Source: an uncultured Roseburia sp. (lineage in GTDB: Bacteria; Bacillota; Clostridia; Lachnospirales; Lachnospiraceae). Taken from it: a stretch of 64,000 bases of DNA. Positions 52,620 through 61,529 of the stretch are shown here, piece by piece; positions within the stretch are counted from its first letter, which is position 1; each line of letters begins with the position of its first letter. The DNA lies in the NCBI GenBank assembly GCA_910587865.1, contig CAJUNX010000008.1:15057-79056 (forward strand), read 5' to 3'. The position numbers and the translations under genes are program-made. Under the pieces are notes generated by a model. It ran no database searches, was not told the origin of the DNA, and saw nothing but the letters and a program-made list of their open reading frames with translations.

Positions 52620-53829
52620 GCGTCGTCACCCCTCTTTTTCTCTCATAAATACAAATCGCAAGTATCACAAGCGCCACAGAAAGCACCGTATAACAGACGC
52701 GATTTAAAAGCAGCTGCGGCAGTTCCTGTGAAAAACGGTCATACCCGCCAAACTCGTTCCAGCGCGGAATCAGCTTAAAGCCAAAGTCCCCGGTGAGCGT
52801 CCTCGCCATGATCAGGGATCCGTACGCCCATACTGCCTGCACCAGGATCGCAAGAATGCTGTCCGTCAGCTCCGTCAGCACAAAGGCCACCGCAGTTGCC
52901 AGCAGAATCAGCGGAAGCAGCCACACAACGGAATAGGTGAGAAACGCCGTCTGATCCGGTGTGACCCCAATCTCCGCCGCCTTATAGCTGCACGGCATCT
53001 GCATCAGAAACGCGCAGACAGCTACCGGCACAAACATCAGTATGACACTCGCCGCATATCTCGTCACGATCAGCGCAGCTCCCGAAATGCGTTTTGCACA
53101 GATGACCTCCGCCGCTTTTGCGCGCCGGTCGCGCAGGCAGACGGACACTCCCACAAAGACGGGAAGTATCGCCAGGAGAATGCCCCCGTAATCACAGAAC
53201 AGACGCATACCGGCCCGGGTGATCCGGTCCTTTTCGCACAGATCCTGATACTCCTGTTTCGCATCCTCATATGTGAGTTCTTTTATCGCCTCCGACCGGT
53301 AATTTCCGTCATACGTGCAGCCTCTCCCGATCACCTTTGTGACCCGTCCCATCTGCGCCTCAAATTCCTCATAGGTATAATCCGCCCTCAGCGGAAGATG
53401 CCAGTCAAGCTGGCGCTCCAGATATTCGTCATATGTCGACGCCTCTCCCGCGCTCTGCCAATAGTCTGTATACAGGCGGCAGAGCACGTCAAAGTTCCTG
53501 CCGCAGGCCTGCTCCACCTCAGCTTTCATCTGTGCAAGCTCTGTCTCGTCTAAGGTGACGACCTTGATAAAACCGAACGGATACGTGTCAAAATGGTTCC
53601 GGTACGTCTCCTCAAACAGAGATTCGATCGCCCCCTCCATGATGTCATGCGGATCCGTGCTGTGACCGGATCCGTAAAAGTCCTGTCCCGGCTGCGGCTC
53701 GCTCAGTGATCCGACCGACTCCATGTCACCGATCTGACTTGTGATAAACAGTACGAATATCACGAGATAAATATAATAAACCAGGCTTCTTAACACCTGT
53801 CTGCACTCTTTCAAAAACAATGCCGTCAT
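52591..53829 (-). CDS. ABC transporter permease with large extracellular domain
   Basis: The 412-residue protein has one N-terminal membrane helix (about 15-30). A polar domain of about 180 residues that would face outside follows, then about six helices toward the C terminus. 'ASVILMFVPVAVCAFLM' and 'VALVILAICIYERKRG' are typical ABC-2 segments. The ATG overlaps the ATPase stop (ATGA). It likely forms the export channel with the smaller permease; the cargo is unknown, with peptide antibiotics one possibility. Confidence 0.72.
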   Translation of the reverse strand: MTALFLKECRQVLRSLVYYIYLVIFVLFITSQIGDMESVGSLSEPQPGQDFYGSGHSTDPHDIMEGAIESLFEETYRNHFDTYPFGFIKVVTLDETELAQMKAEVEQACGRNFDVLCRLYTDYWQSAGEASTYDEYLERQLDWHLPLRADYTYEEFEAQMGRVTKVIGRGCTYDGNYRSEAIKELTYEDAKQEYQDLCEKDRITRAGMRLFCDYGGILLAILPVFVGVSVCLRDRRAKAAEVICAKRISGAALIVTRYAASVILMFVPVAVCAFLMQMPCSYKAAEIGVTPDQTAFLTYSVVWLLPLILLATAVAFVLTELTDSILAILVQAVWAYGSLIMARTLTGDFGFKLIPRWNEFGGYDRFSQELPQLLLNRVCYTVLSVALVILAICIYERKRGVTTRGKIRKTHD

Positions 53830-54707
53830 CTCCGCTCACCTCCTTTGTGGTGCATCAGAAACAGATAGGCATCCTCCACATCCGCGCCGCAGGGTTTTGC
53901 ATCCGGAAGCGGCCGTGTATCCGCAACGATTTTCACATTTGCAATACTGCCCGTATTTAAGATTCCGGTCACAAGAAACTGCTCCTGCAGTAAGCCGAGC
54001 TCGCGCACGGAAACCTCCGCCGCATACACCCTGCCCTCGACCCGGCGAAGCAGCTCCGTCACTGTCCCGCGGAAAATCACCCTCCCCTCATCAAGAATCG
54101 CGATCTGTTCGCATGTCGCCTCGATATCGCCCACGATATGTGTCGAGAGCAGCACAATCCGGTCGTTGGCGATCTCGCAGAGCAGATTGCGGAAACGCAC
54201 GCGCTCCTCCGGGTCAAGTCCTGCGGTCGGCTCATCCACGATAATCACCTTCGGATCGTGAATGATCGCCTGGGCGATTCCAAGTCTCCGCTTCATTCCG
54301 CCCGACATTGCCCGCACCTTTAAATGCCGCTGCTCTGTCAGGTTCACCCTCTCCAACAGCTCTGGTACGCGTTTTTTTCGCTCCGAACGCGTCATACCGG
54401 AAAGCACTGCCAGATAATCAAGCGCCTCGGCAGCGGACATGGAACCGTACATGGAAAAATCCTGCGGCAGATATCCGGTTATATTCCGTACCTTCCGGCT
54501 CTCCTCCACCGGAATGCCGCATATTTTTACCTCGCCCTTCGTCTTCTGAAGCAGCGTAGACAGCACCTTCATCAGTGTCGTCTTTCCCGCACCATTCGGA
54601 CCGAGCAGCCCGAACATTCCTTTTTCAATGGTAAGCGTTACATCTGACAGTGCATGTTTTGCCCCAAAGTCTTTTGACAGATGGCTGATTTCAATCTGCG
54701 TTGTCAT
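53826..54707 (-). CDS. ABC transporter ATP-binding protein
   Basis: The 293-residue ATPase resembles BcrA/NatA-type subunits. Walker A is 'LLGPNGAGKTTLMK', the signature is 'VRAMSGGMKRRLGIA', and Walker B is 'VIIVDEPTAGLDPEER'. The H-loop is 'IVLLSTHIV'. ATG at 54707 has AGGAGGG before it; the open frame reaches 54788 without a good site. The C-terminal part (about 215-293) is a small regulatory tail. Confidence 0.9.
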   Translation of the reverse strand: MTTQIEISHLSKDFGAKHALSDVTLTIEKGMFGLLGPNGAGKTTLMKVLSTLLQKTKGEVKICGIPVEESRKVRNITGYLPQDFSMYGSMSAAEALDYLAVLSGMTRSERKKRVPELLERVNLTEQRHLKVRAMSGGMKRRLGIAQAIIHDPKVIIVDEPTAGLDPEERVRFRNLLCEIANDRIVLLSTHIVGDIEATCEQIAILDEGRVIFRGTVTELLRRVEGRVYAAEVSVRELGLLQEQFLVTGILNTGSIANVKIVADTRPLPDAKPCGADVEDAYLFLMHHKGGERR

Positions 54708-54829
54708 GTCTTCCCTCCTGCTTTTTCTGGTTGATCCTAACGTCCCGGCATCAGAACCGGGCACACTTACAGCATAAACGGAAAACATCTATAAACCATC
54801 TACATTTTCCAAAGAAACAGCAAAATCTT

Positions 54830-56032
54830 TCAAAAAGATTGTCTGGCGCCCACCGTAAATGACGCGCAGGCGATCGCGCCGCCCGCGAGACTGTTTGTCA
54901 GCGCGAGTGATCCGCCGTGTTTTTCGCAGAGCATCCGGCTGATGGTAAGACCGATGCCAAACCGGCCGCCCTTCTTTTTTTCCTCACTGAAATATGCTTT
55001 TGTCCCGTCCCGCAGCGCCCTCGCGGAATAGCCCGGTCCGTCGTCCCACACAAAGATGCGCAGCACATTCCCCTCCTGCAGGATCTCAATCAGAATCCGC
55101 TCTTTCGCATAACGAGCGGCGTTTGTAAGCAGATTTTCGACCGTTTCCTCCACAATCTGCACATCCAAAAGCAGCTCCGCAGAAAGTCCGAAGGCATGGA
55201 TCTCACAGGAGAGCCCCTGCTGCCCGGCAATCTCTTTTGCCGATCCGCCGATGCGGTCCACCAGGCTGGCTGATTTCACCCGTGCCAGTATAATCTCCCG
55301 CTCCTCCTGCCGCCGGATGCACGACATCGTCTCGGTAAACCGCAGAAGCCGGTCTTCCTGATACAACATCGCGTCAAGCCGGTCCGCGATCATCTCCTCC
55401 GTGAGGCGTCCCCCCGGCAGATATCTCTGCAGGAATTCGGTATAGCCCCGGATCACGGTCAGCGGCGTGCGAATATCGTGGGCAAAGGCGGCATTGATCT
55501 GCCGCTGCGTCTCCTCACTTAACCACCTGCGGCTCTTCTCCTCCGACAGCATTCTGCGCAGTGTCTCCACGCCCGCGCAGATCTCGCCCATATCGTCCCC
55601 GCTCTCATAAGAAATCTCCCGGCTCAGATCCCCGGCTGCAATCGCGCCAACGCTCTCTCTTATGATGCGCCCCGGCACCCCGACCTTTTTTCTCGGAAAC
55701 AGCCAGCAGACAATCAGGGAGGCAATCATCAGATACGCCGGCAGACTATATCTGTAGATCATAATGACAGCATAGGAAACCCCGGACACCCCGTCCGACA
55801 GCAGAATCCTGTCGAGCATCCCCTCCCGCACATATCCGTCATTCCCTAAGACCGTATTCTCCAAAAGAACATTCAACCATCCCAGACAAAGATTTCTCGT
55901 AAACAGCCACAATGTCAGCGCACAGACCATCCCGCAGAGCATATAGCAGAGCAGGCTTTTCGTGAGAGACAGGTTGCCGATCCGCCGTCTGATCCGTTCT
56001 GTTTTATCTTCCAGCCATTCTAACCAATCCAT
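54830..56032 (-). CDS. Sensor histidine kinase of the ABC cluster
   Basis: The protein has 400 residues. Two membrane helices (about 30-55 and 110-140) flank a short external loop, followed by a HAMP-like segment. The phospho-accepting His is in 'FAHDIRTPLTVIRGYTEFL', and the ATPase domain has 'ENLLTNAARYAKERI' and 'GRFGIGLTISRML'. ATG at 56032 lies inside the regulator stop region, overlapping by 13 bases, so the two are coupled. The Asn-box and Gly-box are intact. Confidence 0.88.
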   Translation of the reverse strand: MDWLEWLEDKTERIRRRIGNLSLTKSLLCYMLCGMVCALTLWLFTRNLCLGWLNVLLENTVLGNDGYVREGMLDRILLSDGVSGVSYAVIMIYRYSLPAYLMIASLIVCWLFPRKKVGVPGRIIRESVGAIAAGDLSREISYESGDDMGEICAGVETLRRMLSEEKSRRWLSEETQRQINAAFAHDIRTPLTVIRGYTEFLQRYLPGGRLTEEMIADRLDAMLYQEDRLLRFTETMSCIRRQEEREIILARVKSASLVDRIGGSAKEIAGQQGLSCEIHAFGLSAELLLDVQIVEETVENLLTNAARYAKERILIEILQEGNVLRIFVWDDGPGYSARALRDGTKAYFSEEKKKGGRFGIGLTISRMLCEKHGGSLALTNSLAGGAIACASFTVGARQSF

Positions 56033-56805
56033 CGGTAACCCACTCCCCATACGGTTTCGATCCACTGTTTCCCGTCCGTTTCCCCAAGCTTTTTGCGGAT
56101 GCGCCGGATATGCTCTGTCACAATCCCCGCGTCGCCGGTGCCGTCATAGCCGCGCACGCGCTCATAAATCTGTTCCCGTCCGAACACCTTCCCGCGATTG
56201 ACGTACAGCAGCTCCGCGATCCGGTACTCCGTTCTCGTCAGACCGATGTCTCTTCCGTCCCGCAGGATCCGGCAGCCCGGGAAATCAATGATGAGTCCGG
56301 ATACCGCCGGTTCGCAGCCGGCTGCCGGAGCGCTGTGCTTTGCGGACTCCCGCCCGGCTGCCGGCTGCCTGTCCCTGGCATGCCCGCTAAAACCGGCTTC
56401 GCCCGTTTTCGTATTGTCATCACGCTGTCCCGGCTGCCGCGTCATGCGTTCTTCCCGGCGGAAATGCGCCTCCACACGTGCAAGCAGCTCCTCCATCCCG
56501 AAGGGCTTTACGATATAGTCGTCCCCTCCCAGCCGAAGCCCCTGTACCCGGTCCGCCTCATCCGCTCTCGCCGTGAGAAAGAGAATCGGCGCGCTGACGT
56601 AATCCCGGATCGCCCGACACACCTGATACCCGTCCATATCCGGCAGGTTTATATCCAAAAGAATCAGATCCGGCAGACTGCCCAGCGCCGCAAACACCTC
56701 CATCCCGTTTTCCGCCGTAATCGTCTCATAGCCCTCGAGCTCTAACGCATCCTTCAGCAGCTGCCTGATATCCGCCTCGTCGTCCACAATCAGAATTTTT
56801 TTCAA
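56020..56805 (-). CDS. OmpR-type response regulator with long linker
   Basis: The receiver domain (about 1-118) has 'LIVDDEADIRQLL', the phosphorylated Asp in 'LILLDINLPDMDG' and Lys in 'YIVKPFGMEEL'. The winged helix (about 170-260) has 'LTRTEYRIAELLYVNRG'. Between them a Gln/Ala/Gly/Arg-rich linker of about 45 residues is longer than usual. It is the first gene of the regulator-kinase-ABC set and probably controls the transporter. Divergent from the 2-oxoacid oxidoreductase genes. Confidence 0.88.
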   Translation of the reverse strand: MKKILIVDDEADIRQLLKDALELEGYETITAENGMEVFAALGSLPDLILLDINLPDMDGYQVCRAIRDYVSAPILFLTARADEADRVQGLRLGGDDYIVKPFGMEELLARVEAHFRREERMTRQPGQRDDNTKTGEAGFSGHARDRQPAAGRESAKHSAPAAGCEPAVSGLIIDFPGCRILRDGRDIGLTRTEYRIAELLYVNRGKVFGREQIYERVRGYDGTGDAGIVTEHIRRIRKKLGETDGKQWIETVWGVGYRWIG

Positions 56806-56951
56806 AACCGTCCTCCGTCCATCCTTTTCTGATTCTATTTACCCACACACAGGCCGCCGCGTCAATCGTTAAAATTGCCCTTTTCAGAATTTTTCCCCAA
56901 AAAACAGACATACTATCAGAGAACATCAATCTGCGCAAATGGAGGAACAGT

Positions 56952-58043
56952 ATGAACAAAAAAAATCTCCTGCCCGTCACAAATGAGCACGGCTATTTTG
57001 AGATACGACTGGAGAGCATCGGCGGCCTGGGCGCCAATCTCTGCGGAAAAATGCTGGGGGAGCTCGGAGCGCTCTCCCTGTCCTTAAATTCTTTAAGTTT
57101 TTCGAGCTACGGCTCCGAGAAGCGCGGTTCGCCCGTGAAAGCTTTTATCCGCTGGTGCGACGGCGAAAAACCGCTGCGCATCAACAGTCCGGTCACGCAT
57201 CCCCACATCCTTGGGATTTTTCACGAGGGACTGATCGGCACGCACCCCGTACTTGACGGCATCAATATGGAAACAAAGATCGTTTTAAATACCCCCTTAT
57301 CCCCTGATGAAGCGGCGGAAAAATACCATATTTCAATCGGGGCACTGTACTGCCTCGATGCGCTCCAGATCGCGATGGAATGTCATTCGCGCGTCAATAT
57401 GGTCATGCTCGGAGCCATCGCAAAAGTCTCCGGCTTTATCCCGCAGGAAGCGGCGGAGCAGCTCTGCCGCGACACGATCGGAAAAAAATACCCGGCTCTG
57501 ATCGAGGCAAACTTAGCGGGTGTCCGGCAGGGCTATGCGCTGGCGGAGGAAGCCTCCTCGGAGCGCAATATCGAGCCTCTTCCCTCCGGCGGGAAAGAAG
57601 ATTATGTGTGGGGATATGAAAACGCGCCCATCGGCGGCATCAATCCCCGCATCGGCAGCACGGTGTCAAACGACCTCTCCCCGTCCAGGCAGGGTTATAT
57701 CCCGCTCTTTGTGCAGGAAAAATGCATCAACTGCGGGCTCTGCGATTCCACCTGCCCGGACATGGTCTTCCAGTTTGCCCCGGGCGTCTACAAAGGAAAA
57801 GAATGCATGGTCAATCAGGGACTTGACTATTATCACTGTAAGGGATGTCTGCGCTGTGTGGAAATCTGCCCGACAAACGCGCTCGTGACCGCACTGGAAA
57901 AGGATTATCCCGAAAAACCCTGGTTTGTTCCCAATCAGCATCTGCTGCCGGATTCTGTCAAATACCAGGAAACCGGCGCAAATTCCTGGGTAACCAGCGA
58001 TTCTTATATGGATGAAAAACGAGTGGACGGAGGTGTCGTGTAA
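56952..58043 (+). CDS. 2-oxoacid:ferredoxin oxidoreductase, fused gamma and delta subunits
   Basis: The 363-residue protein joins a gamma domain (about 12-200, 'EIRLESIGGLGANLCGKMLG') to a delta ferredoxin domain (about 250-330). The latter has two CxxCxxCxxxCP motifs, 'CINCGLCDSTCPDMVF' and 'CKGCLRCVEICPTNAL'. In the multisubunit pyruvate or 2-ketoisovalerate enzymes these are often separate genes. It delivers electrons from the TPP centre of the partner to ferredoxin. GGAGG lies before the ATG. The stop overlaps the next start (TAATG). Confidence 0.87.
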   Translation: MNKKNLLPVTNEHGYFEIRLESIGGLGANLCGKMLGELGALSLSLNSLSFSSYGSEKRGSPVKAFIRWCDGEKPLRINSPVTHPHILGIFHEGLIGTHPVLDGINMETKIVLNTPLSPDEAAEKYHISIGALYCLDALQIAMECHSRVNMVMLGAIAKVSGFIPQEAAEQLCRDTIGKKYPALIEANLAGVRQGYALAEEASSERNIEPLPSGGKEDYVWGYENAPIGGINPRIGSTVSNDLSPSRQGYIPLFVQEKCINCGLCDSTCPDMVFQFAPGVYKGKECMVNQGLDYYHCKGCLRCVEICPTNALVTALEKDYPEKPWFVPNQHLLPDSVKYQETGANSWVTSDSYMDEKRVDGGVV

Positions 58044-60478
58044 TGAGTAAAACAGAACAGACAAAGCCCGCAGAACAGGAGATCATGTATGACAGCGGCA
58101 ACGAGCTGGCGGCCTATGCCGCAAAACAGATCAACTATCATATTATGGGCTATTATCCGATCACGCCCTCCACACAGATCGCGGAAAATCTGGACGTCAT
58201 GCGCGCGGAAGGACTGCATGATACGCTCTTAATTGCCGCGGAAGGAGAGCATAGCGCGGCAGGAATCTGCTACGGGGCTGCCGCTGCCGGCGGAAGAGTC
58301 TTTAACGCCACCAGCGCGAACGGACTGCTCTACGCCTTAGAGCAGTTTCCGGTACAGTCCGGCACACGGATGCCGATGGTGATGAACGTGGCCTGCCGGA
58401 CGGTCTCCGGCCCCTTATGCATCAAGGGCGATCACAGCGATATCATGTATATGTTAAACACCGGCTGGATCATCCTCTTTGCCGATGAGCCGCAGAAGGT
58501 CTATGATTTTAACATCCTGGGCTTAAAGCTTGCGGAAGCAGTCAGCCTGCCTGTGGTCGTCGCATTTGACGGATTTTTTACCAGCCATCAGAAGCGGAAA
58601 TGCTTCGTCTTTTCAGATGATAAAACCGTGCAGGATTTTATCGGACCGAAGCTCTGCAGCGACAGCCCGCACACCTCCGCTTTCGCAAAAGAAAACCGAA
58701 CCGGTGAAAACTGCTTCTACAGCCTGCTTGACCTCGCGCACCCGGTTTCCATCGGTTCCTATATGAATGAACCGGATATCATCAACAATCATTTTCAGCT
58801 GCACCTGGCCATGCAGGAGGCGGAAAAAAAGCTGCCGGAGCTGTTTGCCGAATATCAGAAGCTCTCCGGCCGGGCGCTTTCCTGCTGTGAGGGATACCGC
58901 CATGAGGATGCGGAGGTTCTGCTCTTTGTGCTCGGCTCCTCCTACCACACTGCAATGGAGGCCGTCGATCTCCTGCGTGAAGAGGGCGTTAAGGCCGGCG
59001 TTTTCACGCTCTACGCCCTCCGTCCGTTCCCGGCCGGGGCAGTCCGCGCGCTCTGTCAGAATGCATCGACCATTATCGTAGCGGATCGTCAGGACAGCTA
59101 CGGCGCAGGCGGCGGAAATATGACACTGGAGATTAAGGCTGCGCTGCAGGGCTGTGCACAGCAGGCAGGGTATGACGGACCGGCCGCTTCCCGGCAGGCT
59201 CACGCGGATGCGGGGCACGCTGTCGGCGGGAATGCTTCACAGCAGAAGGACGCACACACACGGCAGGCGTCGGGACACGGTCCGGCACGGGTGCTCTCCC
59301 GCATTTACGGCCTCGGCGGCAAAGACTTTTATGTGGAGGACGCCGTCGCCCTGCTGCGCGAGGGACTTTCCCCGGACGCAAAACCGTTCGATTATTACGG
59401 TGTCACGCCGGGCACGAGCGATCCGTCCGTAAAACAGCCCCAATATTTTAAACCGATCACGGAGAAGGAGAGTACAAAAGGCATTACTGCCTGTACCTTT
59501 GACGAGACCACGGGTAAAATGACGGTAAAGGGCGGGCTGATTAAGGACGCCACCGCGATGCCGATGCGCCTTGCCCCGGGACACGGCGCATGTCCGGGCT
59601 GCGGCATTCCGGTAAATTTAAATCTGTTGTTAAAAGGAATCGAGGGCAATGTCGTTATTCTGGCCCAGACCGGCTGCGGTATGGTCGTTACAACCGGCTA
59701 CCCGAAGACCGCGTTTTGCGTTCCGTTTCTGCACAATCTTTTCCAGAACGGCGCCGCGACCTTAAGCGGTGTCGTGGAGACGTTTCATCAGAAGCAGAAG
59801 CGCGGGGAGTATCCGGACGGACAGATCACCTTCCTGATGGTCAGCGGCGACGGCGGCATGGATATCGGAATGGGCTCCGCGATCGGCACGGCACTGCGCG
59901 GGCATAAGCTGATCATCTTCGAGTATGACAACGGAGGCTATATGAACACCGGCTATCAGCTGTCCTACTCCACTCCCATGGGCGCGAAGAGTTCTACCTC
60001 TCATGTCGGAAAAGCACAGTACGGCAAGACCTTTTTCCACAAGGATACCCCGGAGCTGATGGCTGCAACCCATATCCCTTATATCGCGACCGTGGCAGAA
60101 TCCAACCCGACCGACTTTATAAAAAAGGCCGCAAAGGCTGCCGCGTATGCAAAGGAATACGGAACCGCCTATGTCAAAGCGCTTTCCGCCTGCCCGCTGA
60201 ACTGGAACGATAAGCCGGATACCGAGCGAAGCGTGATCGCGGGAGCCGTTGACTGCTGTTATTTCCCTCTGTATGAAATTGAACGCGGAATAACAGCACT
60301 GAATTACAATCCGGATACCGCAAAAAAACGGATTCCGGTGACAGAGTGGCTTGGCATGATGGGACGGACAAAACATCTGCTGAAAGAGGAATATCATGCG
60401 GTCACAGAGGAAATCCAGGCCGAAATTGACCGTCGTTTTGCCCGCCTTGTGGCGCGTGCAGAACATCCGTTATTATAA
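58043..60478 (+). CDS. 2-oxoacid:ferredoxin oxidoreductase, fused alpha and beta subunits
   Basis: This 811-residue protein pairs an alpha domain (about 10-365, 'GYYPITPSTQIAENL', 'RTVSGPLCIKGDHSD') with a beta domain (about 495-800). The beta part carries cluster cysteines in 'GACPGCGIP' and 'TGCGM' and TPP binding in 'SGDGGMDIGM' with 'YDNGGYMNTGY'. A low-complexity stretch (about 372-412, Ala/His/Gln/Gly-rich) lies between the alpha C-terminal part and the start of the linker. The reaction is oxidative decarboxylation of a 2-oxoacid to acyl-CoA; the substrate may be pyruvate, 2-oxoisovalerate or 2-oxoglutarate. Confidence 0.87.
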   Translation: MSKTEQTKPAEQEIMYDSGNELAAYAAKQINYHIMGYYPITPSTQIAENLDVMRAEGLHDTLLIAAEGEHSAAGICYGAAAAGGRVFNATSANGLLYALEQFPVQSGTRMPMVMNVACRTVSGPLCIKGDHSDIMYMLNTGWIILFADEPQKVYDFNILGLKLAEAVSLPVVVAFDGFFTSHQKRKCFVFSDDKTVQDFIGPKLCSDSPHTSAFAKENRTGENCFYSLLDLAHPVSIGSYMNEPDIINNHFQLHLAMQEAEKKLPELFAEYQKLSGRALSCCEGYRHEDAEVLLFVLGSSYHTAMEAVDLLREEGVKAGVFTLYALRPFPAGAVRALCQNASTIIVADRQDSYGAGGGNMTLEIKAALQGCAQQAGYDGPAASRQAHADAGHAVGGNASQQKDAHTRQASGHGPARVLSRIYGLGGKDFYVEDAVALLREGLSPDAKPFDYYGVTPGTSDPSVKQPQYFKPITEKESTKGITACTFDETTGKMTVKGGLIKDATAMPMRLAPGHGACPGCGIPVNLNLLLKGIEGNVVILAQTGCGMVVTTGYPKTAFCVPFLHNLFQNGAATLSGVVETFHQKQKRGEYPDGQITFLMVSGDGGMDIGMGSAIGTALRGHKLIIFEYDNGGYMNTGYQLSYSTPMGAKSSTSHVGKAQYGKTFFHKDTPELMAATHIPYIATVAESNPTDFIKKAAKAAAYAKEYGTAYVKALSACPLNWNDKPDTERSVIAGAVDCCYFPLYEIERGITALNYNPDTAKKRIPVTEWLGMMGRTKHLLKEEYHAVTEEIQAEIDRRFARLVARAEHPLL

Positions 60479-60497
60479 AGTTAAAGGAGGATTTAAT

Positions 60498-61118
60498 ATG
60501 TCAGTCGAATTTCAGAACAGTATCACAAGAGAAAATCTCATGCGGGCCTTTGCCGGGGAGAGCCAGGCGAGAAACCGCTACAACATCGCTGCCGGGATCG
60601 CAAAGAGACAGGAGCTGCCTGTCATCCACGCCGTCTTTTCCTTTACCGCGGAGCAGGAGCGGGAGCATGCCGCTGTTTTTTACAAACACTTAACGGAGCT
60701 TGCCGGAACAAACATTTCCATTGACGGCACATATCCGATCGACCTTGGCGACGATATCGCAAAGCTTCTCCGCCTCGCACAGCACAATGAATACGAGGAA
60801 CACGACGATGTCTATTTCCATTTTGCCGAAACCGCAAAAAAGGAAGGCTTCGCGAAGATCGCTTCCTCTTTTCAGCTGATCGCCGGAATCGAAAAAACAC
60901 ACGGGGACCGCTTCGGACTTTTTGCGGATCTGATCGAGCAGAACAAGCTTTTCGTCGCTGATGTGGAGACGGCCTGGATGTGCTTAGAGTGCGGTTATAT
61001 CTACCGCGGGACATCCGTCCCCGCCGCCTGTCCGGTCTGCTCGCACGCAAGAGGGTACTTTGTGCGGCTGGATCTCGCACCCTATACCGGAAGCATGTTT
61101 GTGCAGCAGACGAGGTAA
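60498..61118 (+). CDS. Rubrerythrin
   Basis: This peroxide-reducing protein of anaerobes has 206 residues. The N-terminal diiron domain has 'AFAGESQARNRY', 'FTAEQEREHAAVF', 'AETAKKEGF' and 'GIEKTHGDRF'. The C-terminal rubredoxin-like domain has 'CLECGYIY' and 'CPVCSHARGYF'. AAAGGAGG lies before the ATG at 60498. It follows the 2-oxoacid oxidoreductase by 19 bases and may share its transcript, protecting oxygen-sensitive clusters. Confidence 0.93.
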   Translation: MSVEFQNSITRENLMRAFAGESQARNRYNIAAGIAKRQELPVIHAVFSFTAEQEREHAAVFYKHLTELAGTNISIDGTYPIDLGDDIAKLLRLAQHNEYEEHDDVYFHFAETAKKEGFAKIASSFQLIAGIEKTHGDRFGLFADLIEQNKLFVADVETAWMCLECGYIYRGTSVPAACPVCSHARGYFVRLDLAPYTGSMFVQQTR

Positions 61119-61279
61119 CGGCTCCGGCACTATTGCACAAGCTTTCCGACAGACGGTCTTCCATTTATTGCTGTTTATGCAGAATAACCATGAAGGTGCT
61201 GCCTGAAACGGTAAGCGGTTCGCCTTTCGCCAAAATGGATATATTTTGAGAGCTTCCGGAATCTTTGGAGGTGATTCAG

Positions 61280-61529
61280 ATGGAACATTTTACGAAAGGG
61301 GTACGACACCGGGCTCTGCCCGGTGGTACATAAGATGTTTGAAATCATTTTCTCCGTTTCCGGCATTCCTGTCACTGTGATCAGTATCATCGTCGCTGTG
61401 ATCAGCATCCGGCAGAACGCTGCAGATAAAAAGCACGCAATGCGGATATATATGTCAATCATTCTTCTTGACATTTCCTCCCATCCTGTGTATAGAATAA
61501 GTATCTGTTCTCACAGGAGGTATGACACG
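61280..61529 (+). other. Small hydrophobic ORF region with strong ribosome site
   Basis: GGAGGTGATTC precedes ATG at 61280, which opens a 17-codon frame ending at 61333. Two bases later ATG at 61335 opens a hydrophobic frame starting 'MFEIIFSVSGIPVTVISIIV'. That frame has no stop before the HAD gene and is in frame with it. A hairpin (GCCCGGT with ACCGGGC) lies between the two starts. The pattern resembles small holin-like or type I toxin peptides. The HAD gene has its own promoter and ribosome site, so this may be a decayed or read-through gene. Confidence 0.3.
61468..61496 (+). promoter_or_regulatory. Sigma-A promoter of the HAD gene
   Basis: TTGACA (61468-61473) and TATAGA (61491-61496) are separated by 17 bases, 33 bases before the start codon. 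Confidence 0.7.

Noticed and set aside
59762..60466. 234-codon open frame antisense to the alpha-beta oxidoreductase gene
   Set aside because: Shadow of a gene with clear catalytic motifs on the other strand.
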